A DNA stretch of 64,000 nt from Chimonanthus salicifolius (Eukaryota; Streptophyta; Magnoliopsida; Laurales; Calycanthaceae), in the NCBI GenBank assembly GCA_013350335.1, contig CM023539.1:70576781-70640780 (forward strand), read 5' to 3'. This document shows, one piece after another, positions 25,496-37,045 of this stretch. Below the pieces are notes generated by a model, which was given only the letters and a program-made list of their open reading frames with translations, had not been told where the DNA came from and did not search any database. Position numbers and translations under genes: made by a program. The stretch's first letter is position 1; the number at the start of each line of letters is the position of its first letter.

Positions 25496-27906
25496 TGACA
25501 AATACAACGTTTCCACAAACGTCCACTTTTGTAGAACACTAACCATATGAAAATCAACAACCAGTGCAACACATGAGAGAGTACATATAAACAAAAGACT
25601 TGAAAACAGCTGAATAGAGATACCTTGAATAGCCCAACTGAAACTCTGAAGTTAGAGAATGTTATTTTCCTAGCTTAAGATAACAATTGACACACTTAGA
25701 AACAAAAAGAGAATGAAGATTGTACAATGAACTCAAAAACATCCTAGACTCAGCAAGATATGTTATTCAATAAACAGATATTAAATGCCATTTGCAAAAC
25801 TCATTTAATTGAAGTAACATTATCTTTCTACTTGATATAGGCTTCTTCTTATGTCATCCATTGTATCCAGCTAAACATGAGAAAAAGAAAAGATCATTTT
25901 ATTGAATATCAAGTTACCCAGATCACTACATACTTTCCTTAAATAACTAGAGGAAATGACTGCAGGGATTGAATCTCTTAACGATTTGTATATGTATGCA
26001 TCAATTGTTCCTTAGACCATCATTGGGAAGGAGCAATTCTATCGTCAAATCATCAGTTGAGACTAAGGGACTCACATGAGATGAGGGAGACTAAAGAAAG
26101 AAAAAAGCATTTCATTATGAATTTAAAACTAACGAAAAAAAACCATAGGTTATTGCTGTACTACAAGATCTAATACAGACCCCCCCTTGTGGTGTTCATT
26201 GAAATCAAAATGGCAATTCAGATGTATTCATGATTCAAATGTAAAGTGAGTAGAAGAGACAGGTCATTAATCATTCTGTCCTACTAAAAAAATAATGCAT
26301 TGACATTATAGAGTGAAAGATGTTAATTTCTAGCACATTTTTCACATATTTACCTACATGGACTAGAAACTCATCTTAAATTTACACAAGGAATGAAGAG
26401 GTCCAAATGAGTTGAACTGATAGGTGGAAGAACTCGAGAACTCAGATCATACGGATTTTTACAAAATTATTCCATTAGGCCCCTTTCTAAATGGATTGTT
26501 GTGGTGAAGGCATAAAAAACCTGCTAGATGGGTGTTGTAACCAGATATGGGCAGCTCCCTTCAACACCCCAATGATCTAAATTTGCCACTTTTCTGAATA
26601 ATAGAGGTAGCATCACAAGACTAGGGTTCCAAAACTTGGTTTTGGTTGGATACTTATTGACAAATGTTAAACTATTTATGTATCAGTTGATTCACACAGT
26701 ATAGGATCTATATCTCAATTTGTTTCAGTCTTTAAAAATACACAAACGATATAAATTTCAGAATTGAAATATACATTAGATTGGGATTAAGAGGTCGAAG
26801 TGTTGACAATGAAATCCTAAAAATGGTTCAAACATTCAGATCAGAACATGTCAGTCAAGACCAAAATTTCGTTACTAAGGCAATACAACGCAGTTTGAGA
26901 AGAGCTTAAAAAACATAAACGGTGTTTCAGACACTCATTTCATATTCCAGGAGTAATCCTTGCAGTATAGAGTTTGGCCCATTGCTGTTAACTCTAAAAG
27001 GTCCTAGCTCCATCATTGCCCCAAGTCCGAAAGAAGAAATAACCAAGACTGTCCCATAAAACATCTAACCACGTGATTGCAATGGTGGGGAAAGGATCAC
27101 ATAAAGTGCTAATTAGAATGTCATTGGTTATAGTAACCACTTATAATACAACAGAAGGACAATGTCAATGCCATGATGCTGAAGATGATGGTGATAATGA
27201 CAGAGAAGAAGGCAATGACTATGATATTGGAGAAAATTTGTGATAAAACCATGAAAATTATCATAATTATCATAATCCTGCCTTTGAGTGGTGATTGGTG
27301 ATTAAGATTACGATCAACTCAAACAAGGATTACTAAGATCATCGCAAAGATCACTAAGACCACCATCAACACTAATATTCTATAGATTATAACTATCCAA
27401 AGATCATGATGAAGCAGAAAATAAGAATGACAAGGATGGCCATGATAGAAAAAGAGGTAAAGAAGGCTGGCAATCACCATAACAAGAACATGAAACGGCA
27501 AAAAAAAGAAGACATAATTAAAGATGATAGAAAAGAGGAAGTTCTTGTAACTCTATTTAGCTATAATACCAAAAGTTTGCTTGAAGCATCTCAGGGGCGA
27601 AGGAGTGACCTTCCATTTCAACTCACTGAAATACATGACAAAATTATAAACGAAGTCTATAATTGACATGCAATTTTTCTTTATTCTTTGAGTTTTCATT
27701 TCTTCTGTCCAACAAGAAAGAACGACTGAACGAATTAATTGTGATCTACTTGAATTAGAGGGAAGAAACCACAATGCAATTTGACAATTATAGAGAAGAA
27801 AAGGAAATGGAAAAGAAGAGAAGAGCAAGGAACTGTGCAATCTCATTCAATCGAAATCTATGTGGAATAAAGACGAGATTTATGAGCATAGCCACTAAAA
27901 GAAAAG
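25496..27906. other. Spacer without recognisable genes
   Basis: About 2.4 kb with no family match on either strand. Frames near 27406-27666 (plus, Lys-rich) and 27319-27501 (minus) have no motif. The stretch may hold upstream or intronic sequence of an unidentified transcription unit. Confidence 0.4.
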
Positions 27907-29560
27907 AAAAAAAGGGTTGAAAGAAAGAAACGAAACCTGAAAAATCAATCCCACAAGCAGAAGCTTCCCTTCTCCGATAGAATATGCAACTCCACATACA
28001 TCTCCATCAAAGTCCTCCTCCTCGGCTTTCCACATAAAAAATCATGTCAATTCAATGCACAAGAGCAGAGAGAGAGAGAGAGAAACCATATCTGCTACCA
28101 GCAAAATTCGATTGAAAGATTCAACATCCTCGTAAAGAAGATCTCTAATCACTAACAGAATTCGTCAGATTCTTTGCGGAAACCAATTCCCCATTGAACA
28201 GATTTTCCAGTCTTGATGCCAGAATCGATAAGAAAATGGAGAAGATCAGAGGGAAAAGAGAAGAATCGGCTGGGAGAGGAAATAAAAAAAGAGGCAAAAA
28301 AGAGGAGTGGTAGGCTTTTGTTGGTTCTCTCTGTTTTCTTTCGTGGGACAAGTGAAAAGTGTGAAAGCAGGCTAGACATGGATCATGGGACTGTTGACAG
28401 AGGGGGAAAGAGAGAGGAAAGGGCGTGGAATGCAAATAAATAAATAAATAGGATCAAAATAGAAATCTCAAGCAATGAAAGTTGAAAATAAGCGTATAAA
28501 GGAAATGGATGTAGAAAAGAAAGAAGGAAAGAGAAGATGAAGGAGTGGCGTAGAAAGGGAGAAAGAAGACGACGACGGAGGATGAGGAGAAGAAAAGAGA
28601 AGGAAAAAGGAGGATCTCAAAAAAAAAAAGTCGTGAAGAGACAGAGAGAGCGCAGGACGAAAAACTCAGAAAGTGACCTTTTACGGTTTCAGCGGAAGAG
28701 ATTTTATTCGCCGATAAGAAAAAAAGGATGAAAGAGAAACGAAACCTGAAAAATCAATCCAGCAAGCAGAAGCTTCGACTTCTCCGATAGAATATGCAAC
28801 TCCATCAAAACCCTCCTCCTTTGCTTTCCACATCAAAAAATCATCACGTCAATTCAATGCACAAGGGCAGAGAGAGAGAGAAGAAAAAGAAAAAGAAGAA
28901 CATTGGGAGCCTCGGGAGCAATTATAAAAAATCATATCTACTACCAAAGAAATTCGACTGAAAGATTCAATATCCCTGGAAAGAAGATCTCAAATCTCAA
29001 CCAGAATTCGTCAAACCAATTCCCCATTGAACATATTTTCCACCGTCTCGATGGCAGAATCAATCGGAACATGGAGCAGATCAGTGGGAAAAGAGAGGAA
29101 TCAGCTAGGAGAGGAAATAAAAAAAGAGGCGAAAATGACGAAGGGGAGGCTTTTGTTGGTTCCCTCTGTTATCTTTGGTAGGACAAGTGAGCCGTTGTGA
29201 AAAGAGAGAAAAAGGCGTGGAATGCAGATAAATAAATAAATAGGCTCAAAATAGAACATCAATAGCAACAAAACTTGAAAATAGAGTCGTTGTGAAAAGA
29301 GAGCAAGACGAAAAAATAAGGAAGAAGGGGATCTCAAAAAAGAGCTGTTGTGAAGAAAGACAGAGCAGGAGGAAAAATAGGAAAAAGAGAAAGAAGGGGA
29401 TCTCAAAACAAGAGCCGTTCTGAAGAGAGAGAGGAGGACAAAAACTAAGAAGGAAGAAGGGGATCTCCAAAAAAAAAGAGCCGTTGTCAAGAGAGAGCAG
29501 GAAGAAAATGATCTTTTCTGTGAGATGGTTTAAAATGACAGATTTTATTCGCTGATAAGA
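27907..29560. repeat. ~809-bp tandem duplication, two copies
   Basis: CGAAACCTGAAAAATCAATC occurs at 27931 and 28740, an offset of 809. The following blocks recur in the same order: AGAATATGCAACTCC, the AGAGAGAG tract, CAATTCCCCATTGAACA, GAGAGGAAATAAAAAAAGAG and AGATTTTATTCGC. Copy 1 runs about 27907-28718 and copy 2 about 28719-29560. Copy 2 contains extra GGGGATCTC-punctuated GA-rich repeats at 29320-29490. On the minus strand the unit resembles a gene leader: a CT-rich tract, then an ATG frame starting M-W-S-C-I-F-Y-R-R-R, then TTTTTCAGGTTTC at a possible splice site. I cannot name a gene. Confidence 0.8.
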
Positions 29561-29989
29561 ATACTTATCTGTTTATAATTTGTTTGTAATTTTCTCAAAT
29601 GCAATTTCATACGTTCTTTTATCCGAAACAACATTACCTCTCACGTGGAGATTATTTTAATTTAAAATTATAATTTGTTATAAATATTCAAATATAAATA
29701 TAAAAATATAAATTACTAATTTAATTAAATTAATAAAATATATTTATCAAATATTTTAAAATTTAAAATTTAAAATATTTTTTAATTTCTAAAAGCATTA
29801 TACTTGTGATGTCCCTTTTAATTTAATAATTTGAGTCAATTGAAAAGAATTAAATATAATCATAATACTCTAAAAAGAAAATCTTTATTTAATTATTTTT
29901 AATCTCTGAGCTATTGTATTTTTAATTTGTTAAGCTCGCTTCATGAAAAATTAAAATTTAAACTAATAATTAGTAAAATAGACTTGATT
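29561..29989. other. AT-rich spacer
   Basis: Very AT-rich with no coding signal. It ends in ACTTAACT, the left target duplication of the fold-back element. Confidence 0.4.
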
Positions 29990-29997
29990 ACTTAACT

Positions 29998-31669
29998 GGT
30001 CAGCCATATACGCACCCGGTTTTTCTGCCTCTACACATCCTTTTCGAGTGCGGGTGGCTAATTACCATTTGCCCCCACGTTTCCATTCGTTCGAACGAAT
30101 TCCCAGTTCATTTCGGCATTCGTTCGAACTAATGGACGCATACCCCCTCTAATTTTGATTCGTTCGAACGAATCCCCGTATAAATTTAATTCATTCGAAT
30201 GAATCGAGTGAACAGTAACGCGCGTAACTGTTCACCCAATTCATTCGAACGAACGGATAGAATGAATTGAGTGAACAGTAACACGCGTTACTATTCACTC
30301 AATTCATTCCAATGAATCATTGATTCATTTGAATGAATTGATTTTCTTTAAAATTTTAAAGTTATTTTTAAGCATTGTGTATTTTTAAAATTTCTCAAAT
30401 TAAATATCCGGACTAATTACGATAATCTGATAAAAATACTTTAAGACTTCAAGGTCTTTTGACACTCTTAAATATTTAAAACACAGTATTTTACAAATAA
30501 AGGTATCCTTGAGGTGTGCCAAAAACACATTTAGGAGTATCAAAAGACCTTAAAGTCTTAAAATATTTTTATCAGATTATCGTAATTAGTCCGGATATTC
30601 AATTTGAGAAATTTTGGAAATACACAGTGCTTAAAAAATAACTTTAAAGTTTTAAAGGAGATTTTATTATTTAATACACTATGTACATTATTTTTTAAGC
30701 ACTGTGTATTTTAAAAATTTCTCAAATTAAATATCCGGACTAATTACGATAACCTGATAAAAATACTTTAAGACTTCAAGGTCTTTTGACACTCCTAAAT
30801 ATTTAAAACACAGTATTTTACAAATAAGGGTATCCCTAGGCTGTGCTGAAAACACATTTAGGAGTTTCAAAAGACCTTGAAGTCTTAAAATATTTTTATC
30901 TGATTATCGTAATTAGTCTGAATATTTAATTTGAGAAATTTTAAAAATACACGGTGCTTAAAAAATAATGTGCATACTGTATTAAATAATAAAATCTCCT
31001 TTAAAACTTTAAAGTTATTTTTTAAGCACTGTGTATTTCCAAAATTTCTCAAATTGAATATCCGGACTAATTACGATAATCTGATAAAAATACTTTAAGA
31101 GTTTAAGGTCTTTTAACACTACTAAATGTATTTTCGGCACACCCTAGGGATACCCTTACTTGTAAAATACTGTGTTTTCAATATTTAGGAGTATCAAAAG
31201 ACCTTGAAGTCTTAAAGTATTTTTATCAGATTATCGTAATTAGTCCGGATATTTAATTTGAGAAATTTTAAAAATACACAGTGCTTAAAAAATAACTTTA
31301 AAATTTTAAATAAAATCAATTCATTCGAATGAATCAGTGATTCATTGGAATGAATTGAGTGAATTGAGTGAACAGTAACATATATTACTGTTCACTCAAT
31401 TCATTCTATCCATTCGTTGGAATGAATCAGGTGAACAGTAACGCGCGTTACTGTTCACTCGATTTATTCGAATGAATTAAATTTATACGGGGATTCGTTC
31501 GAACGAATCAAAATTGGAGGGGATATGCATCCATTCGTTTGAACGAATGTCGAAATAAACTGAGAATTCATTCGAACGAATGGAAACGAGGGGTAAAATG
31601 GTAATTAGCCATCTGCACCCGAAAACGGGCGTATAGAGACCGAAAAACCAGGTGTGTATATGTCTGGCC
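29998..31669. mobile_element. Fold-back transposon, 1,672 bp, with 8-bp TSD ACTTAACT
   Basis: The termini GGTCAGCCATATAC and GTATATGTCTGGCC are inverted repeats. They are flanked by a perfect 8-bp duplication ACTTAACT at 29990-29997 and 31670-31677. The two ~350-370-bp arms (29998-30355 and 31305-31669) are reverse complements of each other at roughly 85-90%. Each arm contains several TTCGAAC-centred palindromes (ATTCGTTCGAACGAAT) and two GTGAACAGTAAC...GTTACTGTTCAC palindromes. The one at about 31433-31460 is a perfect 28-bp palindrome. The interior holds three further self-complementary modules of about 270 bp, near 30353-30640, 30694-30962 and 31018-31292, sharing ATATCCGGACTAATTACG. No coding capacity is present. 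The 8-bp duplication fits a hAT-type mobiliser, but the family is not certain. Confidence 0.88.
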
Positions 31670-31677
31670 ACTTAACT

Positions 31678-31912
31678 TGAGTATAAATAAGTAGGTGGGT
31701 CGAAAGTTCTATGGATTAAAAATTTAATTAATTTCCAAAAGGCCACACCCATACAACTTTAAAATTCAAACATCCAAATAAAAAATTATATCAGGAAACA
31801 GAAAACACATTAGTTTAAAAGGGAGCATACCAAGCATGGTTCAAAAATGTGAAATTCATACTCGGCTTAGGTATAGAATAAGATAAGAAAATAAGAAATG
31901 AGAGAAAATAGC
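31678..31912. other. Short spacer
   Basis: No gene. It separates the fold-back element from the solo LTR. Confidence 0.4.
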
Positions 31913-33557
31913 TGTCACGCCCCGATCCGAAGGGTGGGCCCGGAACGCGACTGATTTTTTTTTTGAAAGATAAACTAAACCAACTCACAAGCATTCTCAC
32001 TGGGCCGGATCAACGGTTAGGCCCAGAGGTCACACATGATCCCAACATGTGGATTCAAACACATACCATAAGTTTACCCCACATAAGAGACATATTAATA
32101 ACAATAACGTCCACACATAACATGATCAAACAAAATCCATCCATTGATTCATCATTCATGGTCACAACAAAAAGACTACAGTAACGTCGTAGTCTCGATA
32201 AATAATGTTTACAAAAGAACTAAGTACCACATCCGGTACTTTACAAAAGCCAAGGTTCCAAGAACCAGAAAGCACAAATAAGGGTATTCCCCCTTCAGGG
32301 GAATCCCAAACCACCATCGCAACTTAACCATCCTAAGCCTGAAAGAGAGGGTCCTCCTCCTCGGGTTCATCGCCTGAAAGGTGAGTGGTGTAAGCTAACT
32401 AGCCCAGTGAAGGAAATATAACAATGCAGTTTAAGTAAAGATAAAACAGGTTAGCAACAGTTCTATAATATCACTTGCTTGGTAACAATAAGCATAATCT
32501 CAAGTAATACATCAACATCATCAAACACTGCCATCATCCATCGTAACGCCTGCCGACTACGCTGAGACTAGTATTAAGTCCCGACACGGTCAAAATACAT
32601 CCTTGCAAGTACATCTCCGGCTCTGACTTAGCCGATACTGACACCCTCAAGTCAGCAACTGACGACAACATGGTCTGCCCATAGTCCAGTAGAATTAAAC
32701 CATCTCTCATATGGCCGATATTGGTTCAATAGCCCAGGTACGTGGAAGCAGTTTTACATACTCATACAATCAACATCGTAATGTCACAATCATCATCAGC
32801 ACTCTTACCATAGTGCATCATGTTTAGGCACATGAGTGGGTTCATCAAAACTGAAACCACTCATTGCTCAATACTCATCTCATCATGAAACCTGTTTACA
32901 AAATCTGCAGAGTTAAGTTCCCTCACCATGATGTGTGGTTTATGCGGTCTCTGTTCAAACAACACACAAGTGCACAATCAACATACATAACAAATATGTA
33001 CACATACGTAGTATTTTGAAATCTCACGTCTTTCCAAAAATATCCGAGGTATATAGAATTGAATCTCCTACTGGGTTTCTATCCTTTTTAAATTATCATA
33101 ATCCACAATATAATAATAAATAAAAAGGGCTCAGTCCAAAACTCATATTGTCTTCTGGGCATTGATCAGATTGACTTATTGAGTTAGGTCTAGATCATCG
33201 GGTCAATTCTCGGTTGTCTTCTGGATAGGGCCAGATCTGACATTTTGAGTTAGGCCTCAAGGTCACCCAATGCCCGACTATATAGTGTCGGCTTGAAAGT
33301 GAATCACTCAGTGCCCGACCAATAGAGTCAGCCTGGAAGCGGATACAATCGTATTTACACTATAAATAATAAGAGAAGAGACTTAGTACAATTTTAATTA
33401 ACAAAATGGGGTACTAACATCACATCACATAATCTAAAAAAAAATTAATTTTTTTTTGAATAAAATAATAATATTTATTTATTCAATCATTTACTCATTA
33501 TTTTTTTTTTCTTCAATGGGAACTAACATTACAAATCACAAGCATCAATAATATCAA

Positions 33558-33605
<48 letters not shown>

Positions 33606-34894
33606 TTCTCTTCTTCTTCCTCCTGTTCACTGTCTGTAACAAACAGTGAATGGCAGAAAACAGTGAAAAACGAATTTGGAAATGGGGGATTTTCCAGACT
33701 CGGTTTTTACATCTGACCGGTCCGATAGATTCCTCCGGGAGTCCTCTTTACATAGGGAGAGGTTTGGAGCTTTGAAACTCAGTAAGTCATCCGATCTTAA
33801 CACCGAAAGCTTACTGGTACGAGAAACCCATGGATTTCCTTAGACTTTAAAACTAGTTTTTCTTACTCAAATCAATGCCAAAATTGAGTTTTCTAGATTC
33901 AAAACTGACTAGAATTGAAAGGGGAATGCAATGGTTACCTTGAATTGAATTCCTAGGCTGAAATCCGGTTTGTTGAAAATTTTTCCCAAAAGCTTACGGT
34001 TGAAAAATCAGGGAAACAGAGAGGGAAGAGGGGCTGGAAAATCAGAGAGCAGAGACTGAGAGGGAAAGTAGAAGATTTGCTGGGAGTTGAAAACCGAAGG
34101 CAAGGGTTCCTTTTATAGGAAAATGACCGGGATTTCGGGTCGGACGGCCACTGCATGCAGCCGTATGCAGTGGCTGCTCACGTTGCTACAGTAATCGGCT
34201 GTTTGCGGATCAGCCCTTCCCATTTTCCATTTTTGCAAAAAAGGCCCCATTTTATCAAAAACTGGATTTTTAACTAAAAAAATAATTTCAAAGGCTCAAA
34301 AATTTAATCCAACCTTACAGATAAGTTGGGTTTTAAAAATCTTAATCACCATAAAAAATTTGGAATTTAACTCTTATTAAAAACCATTTATTTAAATAAA
34401 AACCATAAATTTACACCATTTATTTAAATAAAGAATTGTTAAAATAAACAATTTCGAAACATCATTTTGAGGTGAAATGAAATAAATAAATCATTCTTAA
34501 AATGGTCTACCATAAGCTACTAATTTCAATATTTATTTCATTTTCAAAACCCTTTAAAATAATTAATACTTCCTTTCTGGATTTTGACGGGCGGAATTTA
34601 AATATCATTTTCTGAAAATAAATTTATTTTAAAATCAGAAATGCAAATCCTTTATTAAGAAGAATATTATCCACCAATATTATACACATATCAACAATAT
34701 TTATAAAAATATACACAACAAGTGGTAAATTACCAAAATGCCCCTCCAGTTGAACGAGCTGAATCACTGAGTTTTCGGGCTCAGATTGGGCCAAACCTGG
34801 GCGTTCCTCAAAGCCCTAACCAAAATCTTCGAGATTACCCAGTTAAACAGGATCATTAAGCTAAAACACGCCTAATCTGAGGCAGGGTATTACA
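31913..34894 (-). mobile_element. Solo LTR of a Ty3/gypsy-type retrotransposon (~2,982 bp)
   Basis: On the plus strand the unit begins TGTCACGCCCCGATCCGAAG and ends GGGTATTACA, i.e. TG...CA termini. The flanking 5-mers ATAGC and ATAAC match at four of five positions. Read on the minus strand it starts TGTAATACCCTGCC and ends GGGGCGTGACA, a form common in plant chromovirus-like LTRs. A TATA box (CCTATAAAAGG) lies at about 34108-34118 with a C/T-rich leader after it, which supports minus orientation. No primer-binding site, gag or pol sequence adjoins either end, so this is a solo LTR left by recombination. An (AT)n tract lies at 33561-33597. Open frames inside, such as 33953-34156 minus, are incidental. 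Confidence 0.82.
34109..34118 (-). promoter_or_regulatory. Putative TATA box of the solo LTR
   Basis: On the minus strand TATAAAAGG is followed by a pyrimidine-rich stretch, as expected of an LTR promoter upstream of the R region. Whether it is active is unknown. Confidence 0.5.
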
Positions 34895-35901
34895 ATAACT
34901 AAGTAAAGGAACGGCTTATAGTTGAAGAAATTTATTTATATTATCCAATTGACCATACACTTTTTAATTTTGACTTATCTTGTAAAAAATCAATTGTATA
35001 TATTAAAAATAGGCTTGATGAACATCAAATAACCAAATTTCAGCCATAAATTAAATAATTTCCACTTTATCGTCACTTAATGATTTCTATTGCTAAAATC
35101 AAGTGCTTACTAATTGACTTTGAGATTGAAATTTAATCCACATATATCTCATCAAGCGTTTTTTTTTTTCCAATCTTAATAATTAGTTTTTAGATGGTGT
35201 TTATAAAAAATTAAAAAGAAGAAAAATGAACTAGGCGCGAGCTATCATTTCTCTTTATGTGAGTACATACATCAATCTTTTACTTTATATTGGGATGAAA
35301 AAATATCCTTTCCATTTAGTGATCTGTACTTTTTTAATTTTCAAACTCTTTTTAAAAAAGGTTGATATTGTATTTTTAACTTCCATATTTATTTTTAAAA
35401 AAGGTTGATATCATCTCGATATTGTATTTTTTAAAATCCATAATTTTTTTTTAAAAGGTCAATATTGGCCCGATATTAATTTTTTTTAATTTCTGTGAAC
35501 ATTTTTTAAAATGATATCTTTAAAAATCAAGTTGATATCTATAAAAAATAAAAAAATATCACTTTTTTATATATGAATATCTATCTATTCTCAAATGTGT
35601 GACTTAAAAAAATTATTTGAACGTATAAATGATTGTTATTTAATGAAAATTTACATATTAATAGTCCATAATTTTCTCAGTTTTTAATTTTTTTAACCCT
35701 GGGTTGATAAAATCAGATAACAATATTAAATTTCTTTTTCAAAAAAAGATTCGAAATAATTATCCTCTTAAAATGACATGTACTATTAACAACTAAAGAG
35801 TGATGCTGTCATAAGAACCAATTTTCAGCAACACCCGCACAAGTCACAACTATCAATATAGCTCTCTCTCAAAATATTTTTAATTAAATCAATTAAACAA
35901 T
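34895..35901. other. AT-rich spacer, no gene
   Basis: Long A/T runs and short repeats (AAAAAAGGTTGATAT near 35350 and 35395). No coding signal on either strand. Confidence 0.4.
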
Positions 35902-36416
35902 TTTTTTTAAGGGAAATGATTTGTGCACCCCCCATTTTTACCCAAGGTGCACTCTCTATAAGTGAAATGTCAGTTTTACCCTCAACTTTTCTTTCCTTTT
36001 TAAGTAAAACCATAGTAACAAATACCGTTCTCGGGATAATAACGGCAACTGTTAATAACGGGATATTTTCAATTTCTCGGGTTTTTAACGGGAATTTAAC
36101 GGGAAAATCTCGCGGAAAATATAATTATTTAAAAAATAATAAAAATAAATATAATAAATAATTAATTCTCATCTTACACTTCTTGAGTAAAAAAAAAAAA
36201 AGCATATAAAGCTATAATAACATAGACAATTTACTCGATTCCCATTGATCAAAAGGTATGAGCATAATATAATCGCCCAAGAGGCAGGGGTGTTTATTAA
36301 TGTGCTAAAATTGCATGGGTGCTTTCAAGAAACCCAAATATGTATGTGTGCATGTGTATACATACATGTGTATCACATTTAATTTGTTATAAAACAAGGC
36401 AGCATTAGGTTAGTAC

Positions 36417-36693
36417 CTGATTCTTCAACGTCTCGTCAGCTCCTTTAATTAATAAAAGCCTAATCACATCAGTTCGTTGGGTTTGCACAACAAGATGTAA
36501 TGGAGTCCATCCATCCTATAAAGTATAAAGAACCATGCAATTAACCTTCCATAAGATACAATTTTAAACAGAAGAGAAATATTAAGGCACATACATCATC
36601 AGCAAGGTTAATGTCAACATTGTATAGTAGAAGAATCTTGATTGCCTGACTTGATGCAGCCAGGACATCATAATGCATCAAGGTAGCACCTTC
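36417..36693 (-). pseudogene. Captured AKRP-like ankyrin-repeat exons inside the hAT element
   Basis: Two minus-strand exons, 36595-36693 and 36417-36515, are each exactly 99 nt, phase 0, and encode exactly one 33-residue ankyrin repeat. The first reads EGATLMHYDVLAASSQ, then AIKILLLYNVDIN. The second reads [14 protein letters not shown], then [14 protein letters not shown]. Acceptors (TTGCAG|GAA, TATAG|GAT) and donors (GAT|GTATGT, CAG|GTACTA) are intact. The repeat sequence closely resembles plant chloroplast ankyrin proteins of the AKRP/EMB506 type. Exons before and after are absent, so the piece is a fragment carried by the transposon and not a gene. It lies 3' of the transposase stop on the same strand, so read-through transcripts could splice it in. 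Y-D in place of the usual Y-A at the ankyrin core and V-V in the second repeat are small departures. Confidence 0.85.
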
Positions 36694-37045
36694 CTGCAAA
36701 TTTGCAACGAGCACACATGGAAAACTAGTGAACATGGCCACATACCAATCTACCATTCTACATAGATAGAAAGATGAAAATATATACTATGTGATAGTCT
36801 CATGCTTCGTACCATTGCTAAGTGTTACCCAAATATATACTATGTAATACTCTCCAAACATGACTAATACCATCCTTGAAAATTGACTAGTGGGTCTGTC
36901 TCAATAAAATAGTCTACATTCTTCTTAGACTCATCAAAGAAGCAACAGTAATACAAACATTCAATTAACAAACAACCAAAAGCTTAATAGTGTCATTAAA
37001 CTCAACAAACATGATAAATAATATCCAAAGTCAATAAAATCATCA

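Noticed and set aside
24716..25594. 292-codon open frame on the minus strand
   Set aside because: It crosses the TATG microsatellite and encodes H-T-Y-I/Y-L-P-T repeats. Tetranucleotide repeats without stops are open in several frames on both strands.
33953..34156. 67-codon frame inside the solo LTR
   Set aside because: It overlaps the LTR TATA box and leader and has no gag-like motif.
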